From assembly GCA_021813745.1 (NCBI GenBank), contig JAKAJO010000132.1, positions 1-60,628 of the forward strand: a DNA stretch of 60,628 nt, read 5' to 3'. Position numbers and translations under genes: made by a program. The notes below the pieces were generated by a model, which saw only the letters and a program-made list of their open reading frames with translations, made no database searches and was not told where the DNA came from. Positions 25,518 to 36,062 of this stretch are shown here, piece by piece. This DNA comes from Acidobacteriota bacterium. GTDB taxonomy: Bacteria > Acidobacteriota > Terriglobia > Terriglobales > Acidobacteriaceae. Position 1 is the first letter of the stretch; the number at the start of each line of letters is the position of its first letter.

Positions 25518-27299
25518 TTATTGTTTGGCCGCCGCCGGCTCCGTCACCGCTCCGGGAAAAAGGTCCGGCAGTGGCGCATTGCGCTGGTCTTCCAGTTGCG
25601 GCTGTGGCATCGGCTTGCGCGGCATCATCTGGTCACGCTGCGCCGCGTTGTACACAAAAATCGCCTCGACGGTGGCAATCTGCTTCAGGTCCGCCGCCTC
25701 GAGCCGCTCCACTGTGTCTTCATTGGAGTGGTGCGTCCGGCTCTCGTAATCCAGATCATCCTGGATGAATTGAAAGCCCGGAATTCCCACCGCATCGAAG
25801 CTCAGGTGATCCGTGCCGCCGGTGTTCCGCATCGTCAGCGTCGTGACGCCCAGGTCCTTCAGCGGTGCAATCCACTGCGCAAAAATCGGCGCCACCGCGG
25901 CATTGCCCTGCAGATATACCCCGCGAATCTTGCCCGACCCGTTGTCCACGTTAAAGTAGACCGAGATCAGCTTCTGTTCCGGCTTCACATCCACCGGGCC
26001 CACAGCCTTGCGAATGAACTCCGGCAGCGCCATCTGATCCGGCGCGGTCGAGAGCGGCGCCGAACCGAAGTGCTCCTTCACATAGCCGCGCGAACCGAAC
26101 AGTCCCTGCTCTTCGCCCGTCCAAAGCGCAATACGAATCGTGCGGCGTGGCTGAACGTGCAGTGCTTCCAGAATGCGCACCGCCTCCATCGCCACCACCG
26201 TGCCTGCGCCGTTGTCCGTCGCGCCTGTTCCAGCCGCCCAGCTATCCAGATGACCGCCCAGCATCACCACCTGATCCTTCAGCTTGGGGTCCGTCCCGGG
26301 AATCTCGGCAATCGTGTCGTACCCATGCTCATGCTCGCCGGTGAATTGCGTCTCGATGTCGATCTGCATCGTCACCGGCACGTGTGCCTGCGTCAGCCGG
26401 TAGAGGCGTCCATAGCTCTCAATGGCCGCCACCGCCACGGGCACCTTCACGCGCGTCTCCGGCTTGTAAGGCGTGCGGCCAAGCGTCGCACCGTTATCGT
26501 CAAAGAACGTGCCGCCCGAGCCGCCGCCATTCTTGCCATCGCGGCTCGGTTCAATGACCGCAGCCACTTTCTCATCTGCAAAGAACTGCGCCACCTTGTC
26601 GACCAGCTTCATGCGCTCCAGGTAGCGCGCAATCCGCGCCTGCATGTCGGGCGGCTGACTGCCCGCATTGGCGCTCACGGGAAACTGCGCCAGCTCCTCG
26701 AGTTCCTTCTGGGAATAGCGCTCAAACAGCGCCTTATCCACGGGTGGAACATCGCGCATCGCTCCGAACAGAACAATCTTGCCCGCCAGTTTGCCCTTGT
26801 ACTGTTCGAAGTCCTTTTCGCTGTCGATCTTCACATACGCCACCTCGCCCGTCACCGCTCCCGCCGTAGAAGGCGACCATGGCGTAGCCTGCAAAATCAG
26901 CATCGCCGTGTCCGGAGTAACCATGCGCGCCCACGTATTCAGCTGTTGCCAGCCCAGCCCAAACTCGCCCCAGTCATCCAGATGCGCGTTCACCAGGCCC
27001 ATCTTCGTCAGTGTGTCGCGCGTCCATGCGTTGGCCTTCGCAAGATTCGGCGAGCCCGTCAGACGCGGCCCGATTCCATCCATCAGCGCGCTGGCCAGTT
27101 CCATCACATGCGAATGGTTCAGCCCCTCGTCACGAATCTTCTGGTACATCGTCAGGTCCAACGACTCTGTTGCAGGCTGCACTTCACTGTAAGGATCGGT
27201 CGCCGCAGGTGGCGCCGCTTTAGGCTTTTCAATTGCCAAGAGAGGGAGGGATGCCATCAGCAAAACGCAGGGGAGCGTGCCCTTCAATCGGTTGAACAT
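25518..27299 (-). CDS. secreted M28-family zinc aminopeptidase
   Basis: 593 residues with a signal peptide (LPCVLLMASLPLLAI). It has a PA domain insertion (about 130-270) and an M28 catalytic domain with metal ligands in the usual order: MLGGHLDSWAAGTGATDNGAG (His, Asp), ALWTGEEQGLFGSRGY (Glu-Glu), and later NTGGTDHLSFDAVGIPGF (His). It removes N-terminal residues from peptides in the periplasm. The start is ATG 27299. A stand-alone gene on the minus strand, likely followed by the GH35-like gene in the same transcript. Confidence 0.92.
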   Translation of the reverse strand: MFNRLKGTLPCVLLMASLPLLAIEKPKAAPPAATDPYSEVQPATESLDLTMYQKIRDEGLNHSHVMELASALMDGIGPRLTGSPNLAKANAWTRDTLTKMGLVNAHLDDWGEFGLGWQQLNTWARMVTPDTAMLILQATPWSPSTAGAVTGEVAYVKIDSEKDFEQYKGKLAGKIVLFGAMRDVPPVDKALFERYSQKELEELAQFPVSANAGSQPPDMQARIARYLERMKLVDKVAQFFADEKVAAVIEPSRDGKNGGGSGGTFFDDNGATLGRTPYKPETRVKVPVAVAAIESYGRLYRLTQAHVPVTMQIDIETQFTGEHEHGYDTIAEIPGTDPKLKDQVVMLGGHLDSWAAGTGATDNGAGTVVAMEAVRILEALHVQPRRTIRIALWTGEEQGLFGSRGYVKEHFGSAPLSTAPDQMALPEFIRKAVGPVDVKPEQKLISVYFNVDNGSGKIRGVYLQGNAAVAPIFAQWIAPLKDLGVTTLTMRNTGGTDHLSFDAVGIPGFQFIQDDLDYESRTHHSNEDTVERLEAADLKQIATVEAIFVYNAAQRDQMMPRKPMPQPQLEDQRNAPLPDLFPGAVTEPAAAKQ

Positions 27300-27483
27300 G
27301 CGCAGAGCTCCTGATCGGGAATCACCATCAGAGATTCTAGAATTTTAGGACATGCGGCCCTGGCTCGGCACAGAATTCGGCCCACACTCTCCGCAGTAAC
27401 TCCTAAGAAATGCCCCCGCGGCAAAATGTCACATCTCCCGTGCATTGCATCGCAGAGCTCACCCAACTGCTCAGCGGGTCCAC

Positions 27484-27885
27484 TCAGGAGGCAGCCAGAT
27501 ACTGCTCGTCGCTCACCTTCTCCAGCCAGTTCACGGTCTTCCCGTCCAGCTTCTCCTGGATTGCGATGTGTGTCATCGCCGTCGCGGGCGCGGCCCCGTG
27601 CCAATGCTTTTCGCCCGGAGCGAACCAGACCACATCACCGGGCCGAATCTCTTCGATGGATCCGCCCCACCGTTGCACGCGGCCGCAGCCCGACGTCACC
27701 ACCAGCGTCTGGCCGAGCGGATGCGTGTGCCACGCCGTACGCGCGCCCGGCTCAAAGGTCACGCTGGCGCCCACCACACGCGCCGGCTCAGGTGCCACAA
27801 AAAGCGGATCAACCCGTACCATGCCGGTGAAGTACTCCTCCGGGCCAGGGCCCGATGCCTGGGAACCCACTCTCTTGATCTCCAT
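27484..27885 (-). CDS. cupin-domain protein (mandelonitrile lyase/carboxymuconolactone type)
   Basis: A 133-residue single cupin. Metal-binding text is [17 protein letters not shown] (cupin motif 1: His, His, Gln in the glutamate position) and [17 protein letters not shown] (motif 2). Similar small cupins sit with aldo/keto reductases in many soil bacteria and some act as manganese hydroxynitrile lyases. GGGGAGG precedes ATG 27885, which decides the start over a longer frame to 27942. The substrate is unknown. Confidence 0.85.
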   Translation of the reverse strand: MEIKRVGSQASGPGPEEYFTGMVRVDPLFVAPEPARVVGASVTFEPGARTAWHTHPLGQTLVVTSGCGRVQRWGGSIEEIRPGDVVWFAPGEKHWHGAAPATAMTHIAIQEKLDGKTVNWLEKVSDEQYLAAS

Positions 27886-28196
27886 CGTCTCGTTCCTCCC
27901 CGAATTGGTCTTGCGCGCTTGACTCACCCAACGATCTCGCATCGCTCACGCAAACATCGATGAATCGCCCATCGCCCGCTCGCGTGAAAACATAGTAAGC
28001 CACCGGAGCCCACACGTTATCAACGCCAGTCCGCAGCAGTAGCAGCACTGCCCCGCAGCGCCAAAGAACCACCACACCGCAAAATGACTCGCCTCCACCG
28101 TGCAAGCCGGCAGCGATGGCCATCCGTGCAGTTTCAGGCCACGCGCGCCGGGTGCTGATCCATGCCCGGCACGCGCGATGACTGGTTCCACGCCGC
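27886..28196. other. gap without a supported gene
   Basis: 311 bases between the cupin and the reductase. Two overlapping minus-strand frames are open. One has [20 protein letters not shown], which looks somewhat protein-like and may be a relic. No ribosome site or family match. Confidence 0.35.
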
Positions 28197-29258
<1,062 letters not shown>

Positions 29259-29263
29259 TCAAC

Positions 29264-29668
29264 TTACTCCGCTCGCAAAGAGGCCATATCGATCGAGAAG
29301 CGATACTTCACATCCGCTCGAACCAGCCGCTCATACGCTTCATTCACTTTCTGTATCAGAATCACTTCAACATCGGCGGTAATGTTGTGCTGTCCGCAGA
29401 AATCCAGCATCTCCTGCGTCTCCGCGATGCCGCCGATCGGTGAGCCGGAGAGACTGCGCCGCCCCATAATCAGCCCAAAAGATGACACCGCAAGCGGCTT
29501 CTCTGGCGCGCCAACGAGAGTCAGATTGCCATGCCGCCGCAGTAAATGGATGAATGCGTTGATGTCGTGATCTGCCGAAACCGCATCCAGAATAAAGTCG
29601 ATTCTTTGGCCTGCCGCCCATGCGCGATGTGAAAGCACGCCGTCTGACCGGCGTCGAGCGCGAATAAT
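29264..29668 (-). pseudogene. 3' third of a zinc alcohol dehydrogenase (YahK/CAD type)
   Basis: About 130 codons that match the end of YahK-like aldehyde reductases: IDFILDAVSADHDINAFIHL, GNLTLVGAPEKPLAV, then SGSPIGGIAETQEMLDFC and NEAYERLVRADVKYRFSID. Family members have about 350 residues; the catalytic-zinc N-terminal two thirds are missing. The homology ends near 29668, just before the promoter side of the divergent DUF302 gene, so a deletion or rearrangement joined the two. The frame stays open beyond but only as antisense of DUF302. Confidence 0.8.
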
Positions 29669-29719
29669 TAAAATGGTCCAGCAGCACAACTCGAAGCGCC
29701 GGAATTCAGAGGTAATCCG

Positions 29720-30109
29720 ATGAACAGCATTGAGCACACCGTTCGCACCACCAAGTCTTTCGATGAAGCGGTTCGCGCCGTCGAACAAATCACCGCGGCA
29801 AAAGGCTTCCGCGTACTGCACGTCCACGACGTCGCCGCTACCCTTGCCGAAAAAGGCTTTCCGCGCGAGCCGCTCAAGATTATCGAGATCTGCAATGCAA
29901 AGTACGCGCACGAGGTGCTGCAAAAAGATATAGGCACCGCGCTCATGCTCCCATGCCCGATCGTCGTTTACGCTCGCGACGGCCACACCTAGATCAGTAC
30001 GATGCTGCCCAGCGTGATTGCGAACTTCTTTCCCGGCAGAGGCATCGAACCCATCGCCGAGGCGGTGGAAAAGGTCGCCGTCGCCATCGTGGACGAAGCC
30101 GCCCGCTGA
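29720..30109 (+). pseudogene. DUF302 protein interrupted by an amber codon
   Basis: From ATG 29720 (AGAGGT upstream) the frame reads as a DUF302 domain: KSFDEAVRAVEQITAAKGF, LKIIEICNAKYAHEVL, MLPCPIVVYARDGHT. It stops at TAG 29990-29992 (codon 91), yet the same frame continues 38 codons with matching text (PSVIANFFPGRGIEPIAEAV, VDEAAR) to TGA 30107-30109. Full DUF302 proteins are about 130 residues, which equals the read-through length. The shortened 90-residue product lacks the last helix. One substitution or a sequencing error would explain it. Confidence 0.8.
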
Positions 30110-30111
30110 CC

Positions 30112-30537
30112 CTAAGCAGCAGGCGGTCTGGCGGCGCGGCGAAGTCGCATATACTCGGCCCCAAGCCATCCAATGCTGAGCACCAGCAGCAGCGCGATGA
30201 TCGTCTGCGAAATGACGCAGTACAAACACCACACCTCCAGGACGAGCTCTTCAATGAAGGTGAGACGCAGCGCAAAACAGAACCCTGCGAACACCGCCAG
30301 CATCAGGGCAAACCGTTGACGCAGAAATCCAAGCGCAGCAATCACCAGGTACCCGGCGATGCCAATAGCGGCCACCGGCACACCATGCAGCACCGCGAAC
30401 GGGCTGTGGTTCACAACCCCGCAGTCCCAGTGCGCGTTGATGGAACACGGCTCTGTCGCTGTGGAGTAATGCACCTGCAATGCCAGTGCGGACACCAGCG
30501 CGCCCGCCAGTCCCAGTATCAGAATGAAGTATCGCAT
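30112..30537 (-). CDS. vitamin K epoxide reductase (VKOR) family protein
   Basis: 141 residues and four membrane helices. VKOR homologues in bacteria re-oxidise DsbA-type proteins and pass electrons to quinone. The active CxxC is WCLYC near residue 105, and the second cysteine pair is in C...WDCGVVNHSPFAVL with the conserved serine. ATG 30537 follows AAAGG; a GTG one codon earlier is possible. It converges on the DUF302 relic with 2 bases between stops and diverges from nadD. Confidence 0.9.
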   Translation of the reverse strand: MRYFILILGLAGALVSALALQVHYSTATEPCSINAHWDCGVVNHSPFAVLHGVPVAAIGIAGYLVIAALGFLRQRFALMLAVFAGFCFALRLTFIEELVLEVWCLYCVISQTIIALLLVLSIGWLGAEYMRLRRAARPPAA

Positions 30538-30571
30538 CACGCCTTTGATGCTAAAGCATTACCATGAACCC

Positions 30572-31291
30572 ATGCATCCAACCGCTCAACGGGGATCCCG
30601 GATCGCCTTCTTCGGAGGCAGCTTCGATCCACCCCACAACGGGCATCTCGCCGTAGCGCACGCCGCACTAGAGGCTCTGCATCTCGACAAGGTTCTCTTT
30701 GCGCCGGTTGCCGTGCAGCCCCTCAAACCGCATGGATCCTCAGCTGGATTTGAAGACCGCCTGGCTATGACGAAGCGAGCCATTGCCGACGAGTCCGCAT
30801 TTGAACTCTCTCTGATCGATGCACCCGATCCTGAGAATCCGCGTAAGGCACCGAACTACACACTGGACACTTTGTCACGCCTTCGCCTTGAACTTCCGCC
30901 AAACAGCACCCTGTTCTGCCTGATGGGCGCCGATTCTTTTCTCAGCCTGCGTCGATGGCACCACGGAGAGGCGATCCCCTTTGTCGCACCTCTCATTGTG
31001 GCGGCACGTCCCGGGCAAAAGCTGGAAGATCTGGGTGCAGCTCTGCCGTGCGGTCTCCAGCTCCTCGAACCCGCATCCTCTGCTCCACTCGCCGGCAAGA
31101 TTCCCATGCGCGAGTACCGCGTCTGCAGCGCGGACGGCCAAGAAGCGCCCTTCTACGTTCTCCCAGGTCTGCAAATCGACATCAGCGCCTCCCAGATCCG
31201 ACAGGAGATCCGACTTCATGGCCTCGAACCCCCGCGGCTACTGCCCGCCGCCGTTGCGCAATACATCGCACAGAAGCGCCTTTATCGCTGA
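30572..31291 (+). CDS. nadD: nicotinate-nucleotide adenylyltransferase
   Basis: Adenylates nicotinate mononucleotide in NAD synthesis. The nucleotidyltransferase start motif FFGGSFDPPHNGHL and the late ISASQIRQEI (family ISSTxIR) are both present. From ATG 30572 it has 239 residues, slightly longer than E. coli NadD (213). An upstream in-frame ATG at 30548 is possible. The gene leads into rsfS, 62 bases downstream, the usual nadD-rsfS pairing. Confidence 0.93.
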   Translation: MHPTAQRGSRIAFFGGSFDPPHNGHLAVAHAALEALHLDKVLFAPVAVQPLKPHGSSAGFEDRLAMTKRAIADESAFELSLIDAPDPENPRKAPNYTLDTLSRLRLELPPNSTLFCLMGADSFLSLRRWHHGEAIPFVAPLIVAARPGQKLEDLGAALPCGLQLLEPASSAPLAGKIPMREYRVCSADGQEAPFYVLPGLQIDISASQIRQEIRLHGLEPPRLLPAAVAQYIAQKRLYR

Positions 31292-31353
31292 CTCCTCACT
31301 TGCAGCCGCGCCATCAAGCGGCTAGCATGAGCCTTGGAGAGCCAATCTCAAGC

Positions 31354-31947
31354 ATGACCCAATCGCAAGCACACGAACAGACCCGCCTCCTGGTTCAGAC
31401 TGCAGCCAAAGTCTGCGAAGACAAAAAGGGAGAAGACACCCGTATCCTTGAGCTCGATCCGATTGATTCCGGTCTGGCCGACTTTTTCCTCATTACATCC
31501 GCAACCAACGAGCGCCAGGCTGTGGCCATCGCCGACGAAATCGAGCTCCAGCTCAAGCGGCAGTTCGGGGTGATGCCCGCATCCGTTGAAGGCCGCCGCC
31601 AGGGAGAATGGATCCTTCTTGATTACGTGGACTTCGTCGTCCATGTCTTCCTCACCCACAAGCGAACTTTCTACGACATAGAGCGCCTGCGCAAATCGGC
31701 TCGGCCGCTGACACCCCTCGAATTCGATGCGGAATTGAAAGAAGCGCTTCGAAGCAAGACCCGCGCTGCGCGCAAGAAATCCGCTGAAGCGTCCGGTCCA
31801 GCGCTTCCGGCTGCAAAGAAGAAAGCTCCCGCCAAAAAATCCACCGCGAAAGCGCCCGCCGGCAGCAAGACATCCAGCACTCGGAAAGCCGCCAAAGCCC
31901 CGGCGCGCAAATCCCCCGCGAAGAAGGCGCCGGCAAAATCGAAATAG
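31354..31947 (+). CDS. rsfS: ribosomal silencing factor RsfS with a histone H1-like tail
   Basis: RsfS binds ribosomal protein uL14 and blocks subunit joining in starved cells. Residues about 8-115 form the RsfS domain, with DPIDSGLADFFLITSATNER and GEWILLDYVDFVVHVF. The protein is 197 residues, whereas RsfS is normally 105-130. The extra roughly 65 residues are made almost only of Ala, Lys, Pro and Ser in AKK/PAKK repeats (AAKKKAPAKKSTAKAPAG, RKSPAKKAPAKSK), like histone H1 tails, and should be disordered and bind nucleic acid. ATG 31327 is an alternative start. Confidence 0.92.
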   Translation: MTQSQAHEQTRLLVQTAAKVCEDKKGEDTRILELDPIDSGLADFFLITSATNERQAVAIADEIELQLKRQFGVMPASVEGRRQGEWILLDYVDFVVHVFLTHKRTFYDIERLRKSARPLTPLEFDAELKEALRSKTRAARKKSAEASGPALPAAKKKAPAKKSTAKAPAGSKTSSTRKAAKAPARKSPAKKAPAKSK

Positions 31948-31996
31948 TCGTTCGCCTTCCTCTACATCCCCTCGCTCAGCTTCGGCTCCAAAAGAA

Positions 31997-32022
31997 CGGG
32001 GACCTGATTGCTCAGGTCCCCG
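31997..32022. terminator. bidirectional terminator hairpin
   Basis: An 11-bp perfect stem, CGGGGACCTGA / TCAGGTCCCCG, with a TTGC loop, between the convergent rsfS and TonB-receptor genes. It is followed on the plus strand by a T/G-rich run (GTGGTTGTTTGTG). Confidence 0.8.
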
Positions 32023-32046
32023 TGGTTGTTTGTGCTTCCGGTTAGG

Positions 32047-35000
32047 TTAGAAGGTGTAGTGGAAACCAAACCGGATGTTGCGGCTCAGCTCATACAGATA
32101 TGGCTTCGCGTACTGGCTGTCTGTCGTAAGCGGGCCTCCCTGCGGTGTTGGGTTGGTCGGCGCATTGTTCATGTCCGCCGTGTAGTTGTAGGGCGACATC
32201 GCGGCAGCGTAGAACGATGGTCCGTTGAACAAGGTTTGTCCTCCCGGCGCGATAAAGCTCTGCGCGTAGTTGGAGTCGATTTGCTCGTTCAGTGCCGTCA
32301 CCGAGTGCTGGTTCAGAAGGTTGGTGAAGGTCACGTCAAAGGACGCAGTCTGCCGTTCCGTCACGTGAATGGTCTGCTTGAAGTTGAAGTCTGTGTCAAA
32401 GTAGGCCGGCGTGCGCCTCGTATACGGAGCGCTGGTGGTAATGACGCCCGTCGTCGAGTTCTGCGTCACATCGATCCACTTGCCGCGATCCACGATATCC
32501 GTTGCGAATGCGCCGGGGAAGGCATAGCCCACGTCCAGATAGCTCGTTAGAGGCGAACCGCTGTACGCAAACTGCGAGATGCCGAAGTCGGTCGCCAGCT
32601 TCTGGTGCAGCCACGGCAGATCGTAGTAGGCATACCCCTTCAACACATTCGGACGATCCGTTGGCAGCAAGCCGCTGGAAGAACCGCCGTTTGCATTCCA
32701 GGAGAAGAACGGCTCGTCAAACGCACGGCTGTTGTTCGGGGAGTTACGTCCGCCGCCGCCGTCCGAGATATCGGAGCTGGTGAGGCCTGTGTAGTTTCCA
32801 CGGAAGTGGCTGTAGGTATAAGAGAACATCCCCATCCAGTGGTTGCTGGCAGCCTTGGTGATGCGGAACTCCACACCGTCGTAGCTGCGGGCTGCGGGAA
32901 TCGTTTTGTTCGGCGGGCAGCCCAGTGAGCAATCAGGCTGCTGTCCGTACAGGAAGTTGTAGAAGCTGGTAAACGTGCTGTTGATTCCCTGGCCTGGGTT
33001 CACGATCACAAAGGTTTCGCCAACTTGTGGATTAAAGATGGCGGAGTCCTCGATCACGTGGTCCAGTCGCCTACGATCCCATCGCGCCTCGATGGCCACA
33101 TTCTGGCCGAGCTGGTAGTCGATGCCGAAGGTCGAGTCGTGCTGAGCATAGGGCTTGAGGCCAGGAGCCGTGCCTTCTTCGGTGGCGCTGCAGGTGGGGC
33201 AGGACGTCGGGAATGCACGCAGGTTCTGGTTCTCAAGGAAGACCAGGCCGGCCGGGGTGGAGCTGCCGAAGTTCGCCTGGCTGGAGGAGTTCGGGCCCAC
33301 GCAATAGCGGCCGTTGCTGTTGTACTGCGGATTGATGCTCGAAAGATCGGGCGTCATCAGAGCATACCAGCACTCCTGCCAGTATTGGCCACCGTAGGAG
33401 CTGATGGCCACGTTCAGCTTCATCTGGTCATAGTATTGACCATAGCCGCCGAAGACCTTCATCTTGCCGTTCTTGAAGACATCCCAGGCTGCGCCGATAC
33501 GAGGAGCAATCTTGTCGCCCCATCCGAAGTTGATCGGGGTCGAAATCGAACCGGCAGGCTGATTCTCGGCCGGCAGGGACTCGTGCTCAATGCGAATGCC
33601 GTAGTTGAGCGTGATGCCCTTGCCAATGGTCCACGAATCCTGACCATAGAAGCCGTGGTTGTAGCTGGTGGCGCTGCCATTGGTGCCGAAGTCATAGACA
33701 TCGACCGTGCCATACGTGCCCACGCAGCTTGCATTCCCGGTTTGCGCCTCCACCGTGGCACAGTTCGCCGCACCCACTGAGCCCTGCGGGCTGTAGGGAT
33801 TGGAGGTGCCTGGCCACACCTGGATATACGGCGTGTTGAACTTCTGGAGGATGGTGTTCGAGTTTCGGTTCAGCTGATACCCGAACTTGAGGTTATGCGT
33901 ACCGTAGCCACCCGCGTGGAACCATGCGATGTCCTGGTCGAACTGGATCGCCTTGTTCGCGTTGTAGTGGGTGTAGTTCGCATTCTGCGCAATGTTGAAA
34001 TACCCGGCCGCCTGATTCAACTGAGGAGCGGAGGAGGAAAGCAGATTCCCGTTGGTGTCGGTGTTTCCGATGCCGTTGTCCTGGAAGTTGTAAATGGTGC
34101 CTGTCGTCGGATAGCCCGAGTCGTGGTAGTTCTCAAAGTAGTAGCCGAAGCGGGTAGTCGAAACCGTGCTGTTGTTGATGGTGATGTCTGCGCCGGTGTT
34201 CAGAGTGATGTTGGGCGCGACGAAGCCGAGATTATGCGCGAAGGCGAACGCCGGAATGCCGGAGGACAAGCAGGGGTTGCTGGCGCTTGTCGCCGATCCG
34301 TAGCAGCCTGTGTACGTGTTGAAGTAACCCTGGGTTGAGTCAGGACCGGGCAGCGCCTCACCAGCCTGCCGCTGGAGCTGATAGAGCCAGGAGCCATACA
34401 CGCGGATCTTCTGCGTCACTTCCGCGTCAATACGCGCATAGCTGTAATAGGTCTGGGTATTCTGACTGAAGGGTGTCACTCCGCCGTTCGTCGGGCCGTA
34501 GTTCACTCGTTCTTCAAAGTTATTGAAGTCGGGGTTAAAGCCCAGGAACGCAAAGAGGCGATCTTTCAGTGCCTGCGAAGGATGCTTGGAGAAGAGCGAA
34601 AGCAGCGGACCGCCGACGGACGCTCCGGGGAAGAAATCCACGGCATGCGGACGGATCGGCTGGTAGTTCTGATACGTCGGGTCAATAAAGCCCCAGCTTG
34701 TGGCCGCGCCACCGGAACTGGGATCGTAGCGCGAATTGGCATTCAGGCCGCCGTTCAGGGCGCTGTGGGTGAACTGCGTAAACACGGCGCCATGCCACTG
34801 GTTGGTGCCCTTGTCCATGATCACGTTGACCACGCCACCCAGAGCACCGCCGTATTCGGCGTCCACACCGGAGGTCTTCATCTGGACTTCCTGAATGAAG
34901 TCCATCGGCACCGTCGTCTTAGAGTAGCCGCCGATGATGTTCGCGGTTTCCTGTCCTTCAATCAGATAGGAGTTTTCGGAGTCCGCGCCGCCGGCAATCG

Positions 35001-35607
35001 AGTAGCCGAACGGGCCGCCGTTGCTGCCGTTGCCCGGTGAACTCCCACCGGTGCCGTTGCTCAGCATGGAACTGCCCTGGAGAGGCTCGTTTCTCGCGGC
35101 CGGTGCAAACTGAATCACCGACTGATACGTTGTGCCGTGCGGCAGGTCGGTCAAGGCCTGCTCGGGAATGTTGGTCAGGGTCGTGTTGGTCGTCGCGTCA
35201 ATGAGCGGCCCCTCGGTCTTCACTTCAACCACGGTGCTCGTCTGGCCGATCTTCACCTGAAGATCGATCGTCGGCAGGTGGCCGACCTCAAGGACGATGC
35301 CCTGGCGACGCAGAGTCTCAAAACCCGTCGCCTTCACCGTCAGCGTGTAAGTGCCCGGCGGAAGGTTGGCCAAGCGATAGTAGCCAGCGGCATCCGTGAC
35401 CACTACCTTTGAACCGACCAGTGTCGGGGCCGTCGCCGTTATGGTGGCCTTGGGCACCACTGCACCCGAAGGATCCGTCACCGTGCCCTGCATCCCGCCC
35501 GTCGTCTCTTGCGAGTAGGCCGGCTGCTGCGTGGCCGTAAGGGCAAACCCTAAGGCCAGCGCCAGAGCAACTAACAGAGATACGCCTTGCAAGCGTATAA
35601 ATCGCAT
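32047..35607 (-). CDS. TonB-dependent receptor, Oar-like, with carboxypeptidase-regulatory-like domain
   Basis: 1,186 residues. A signal peptide (GVSLLVALALALGFALTAT) is followed by a carboxypeptidase-regulatory-like Ig domain (about 38-120) with GGMQGTVTDPSGAVVPKATI and NLPPGTYTLTVKATGFETL. Next comes a plug region, then a large outer-membrane beta-barrel. The barrel ends in LSRNIRFGFHYTF with the terminal aromatic typical of outer-membrane proteins. Members of this acidobacterial expansion are thought to import oligosaccharides or other large ligands using TonB energy. Start is ATG 35607, where GGAGGAG fits; an earlier in-frame ATG (35625) has none. It lies antisense between rsfS and rlmH, which are normally adjacent. 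Confidence 0.93.
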   Translation of the reverse strand: MRFIRLQGVSLLVALALALGFALTATQQPAYSQETTGGMQGTVTDPSGAVVPKATITATAPTLVGSKVVVTDAAGYYRLANLPPGTYTLTVKATGFETLRRQGIVLEVGHLPTIDLQVKIGQTSTVVEVKTEGPLIDATTNTTLTNIPEQALTDLPHGTTYQSVIQFAPAARNEPLQGSSMLSNGTGGSSPGNGSNGGPFGYSIAGGADSENSYLIEGQETANIIGGYSKTTVPMDFIQEVQMKTSGVDAEYGGALGGVVNVIMDKGTNQWHGAVFTQFTHSALNGGLNANSRYDPSSGGAATSWGFIDPTYQNYQPIRPHAVDFFPGASVGGPLLSLFSKHPSQALKDRLFAFLGFNPDFNNFEERVNYGPTNGGVTPFSQNTQTYYSYARIDAEVTQKIRVYGSWLYQLQRQAGEALPGPDSTQGYFNTYTGCYGSATSASNPCLSSGIPAFAFAHNLGFVAPNITLNTGADITINNSTVSTTRFGYYFENYHDSGYPTTGTIYNFQDNGIGNTDTNGNLLSSSAPQLNQAAGYFNIAQNANYTHYNANKAIQFDQDIAWFHAGGYGTHNLKFGYQLNRNSNTILQKFNTPYIQVWPGTSNPYSPQGSVGAANCATVEAQTGNASCVGTYGTVDVYDFGTNGSATSYNHGFYGQDSWTIGKGITLNYGIRIEHESLPAENQPAGSISTPINFGWGDKIAPRIGAAWDVFKNGKMKVFGGYGQYYDQMKLNVAISSYGGQYWQECWYALMTPDLSSINPQYNSNGRYCVGPNSSSQANFGSSTPAGLVFLENQNLRAFPTSCPTCSATEEGTAPGLKPYAQHDSTFGIDYQLGQNVAIEARWDRRRLDHVIEDSAIFNPQVGETFVIVNPGQGINSTFTSFYNFLYGQQPDCSLGCPPNKTIPAARSYDGVEFRITKAASNHWMGMFSYTYSHFRGNYTGLTSSDISDGGGGRNSPNNSRAFDEPFFSWNANGGSSSGLLPTDRPNVLKGYAYYDLPWLHQKLATDFGISQFAYSGSPLTSYLDVGYAFPGAFATDIVDRGKWIDVTQNSTTGVITTSAPYTRRTPAYFDTDFNFKQTIHVTERQTASFDVTFTNLLNQHSVTALNEQIDSNYAQSFIAPGGQTLFNGPSFYAAAMSPYNYTADMNNAPTNPTPQGGPLTTDSQYAKPYLYELSRNIRFGFHYTF

Positions 35608-36062
35608 TGAACTCCTCCAAGTCATCCAGAGCGGGAGTCTTTCAAAACCGTCCCCTGCCCGTCATTTGTCTCGCGTTCCGAACCCGGCAAGCAGGCCGAT
35701 CCGTTTCGCAGTCTTCTTGCTACTTTCGCGATTCATCCAAAAGATGCCGCATACCGACTGAAATACAACTGCGTACTTCTCAACCCGCCGTGACCGATGA
35801 CGCTCAATCAGAAGCGATCAGCGACGCGTTTCCTATCCCTATTAGCATGAGAAGGGCCACTCTCACTCTTGGTTTGTAAATTGTGAATTACGTTGGAAAT
35901 AGGTTGCTTATTGGAGACACTGCGGCACGGTCCGGCCCCTCTAAATATGAAAATATGGATAAATTCCATCGAGCCTTCCAAAAATGGATTTGCCTTTCTG
36001 CTTTTTGGGAATATTTGCCGATCAAAGGCTTCAGAATGTAGCGTTCGGATGGAATCTTTTCG
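35608..36062. other. divergent intergenic region between the TonB receptor and rlmH
   Basis: 455 bases between divergent genes, A/T-richer than its surroundings near 35860-36060. It must hold promoters for both, but I see no strong -35/-10 pair. Short frames here lack ribosome sites. Confidence 0.4.

Noticed and set aside
25188..27314. A 708-codon plus-strand frame opposite the M28 peptidase
   Set aside because: Arg/His/Leu-biased text and complete overlap with a well-motivated gene on the other strand mark it as an antisense shadow.
29669..30232. Longer coding frame for the alcohol dehydrogenase fragment
   Set aside because: The frame stays open but the text past 29668 is antisense to DUF302 and unlike any dehydrogenase.
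33025..33780. Plus-strand frame of 251 codons opposite the TonB receptor
   Set aside because: It has only low-complexity Val/Ala/Arg text and no ribosome site; the receptor on the other strand is certain.
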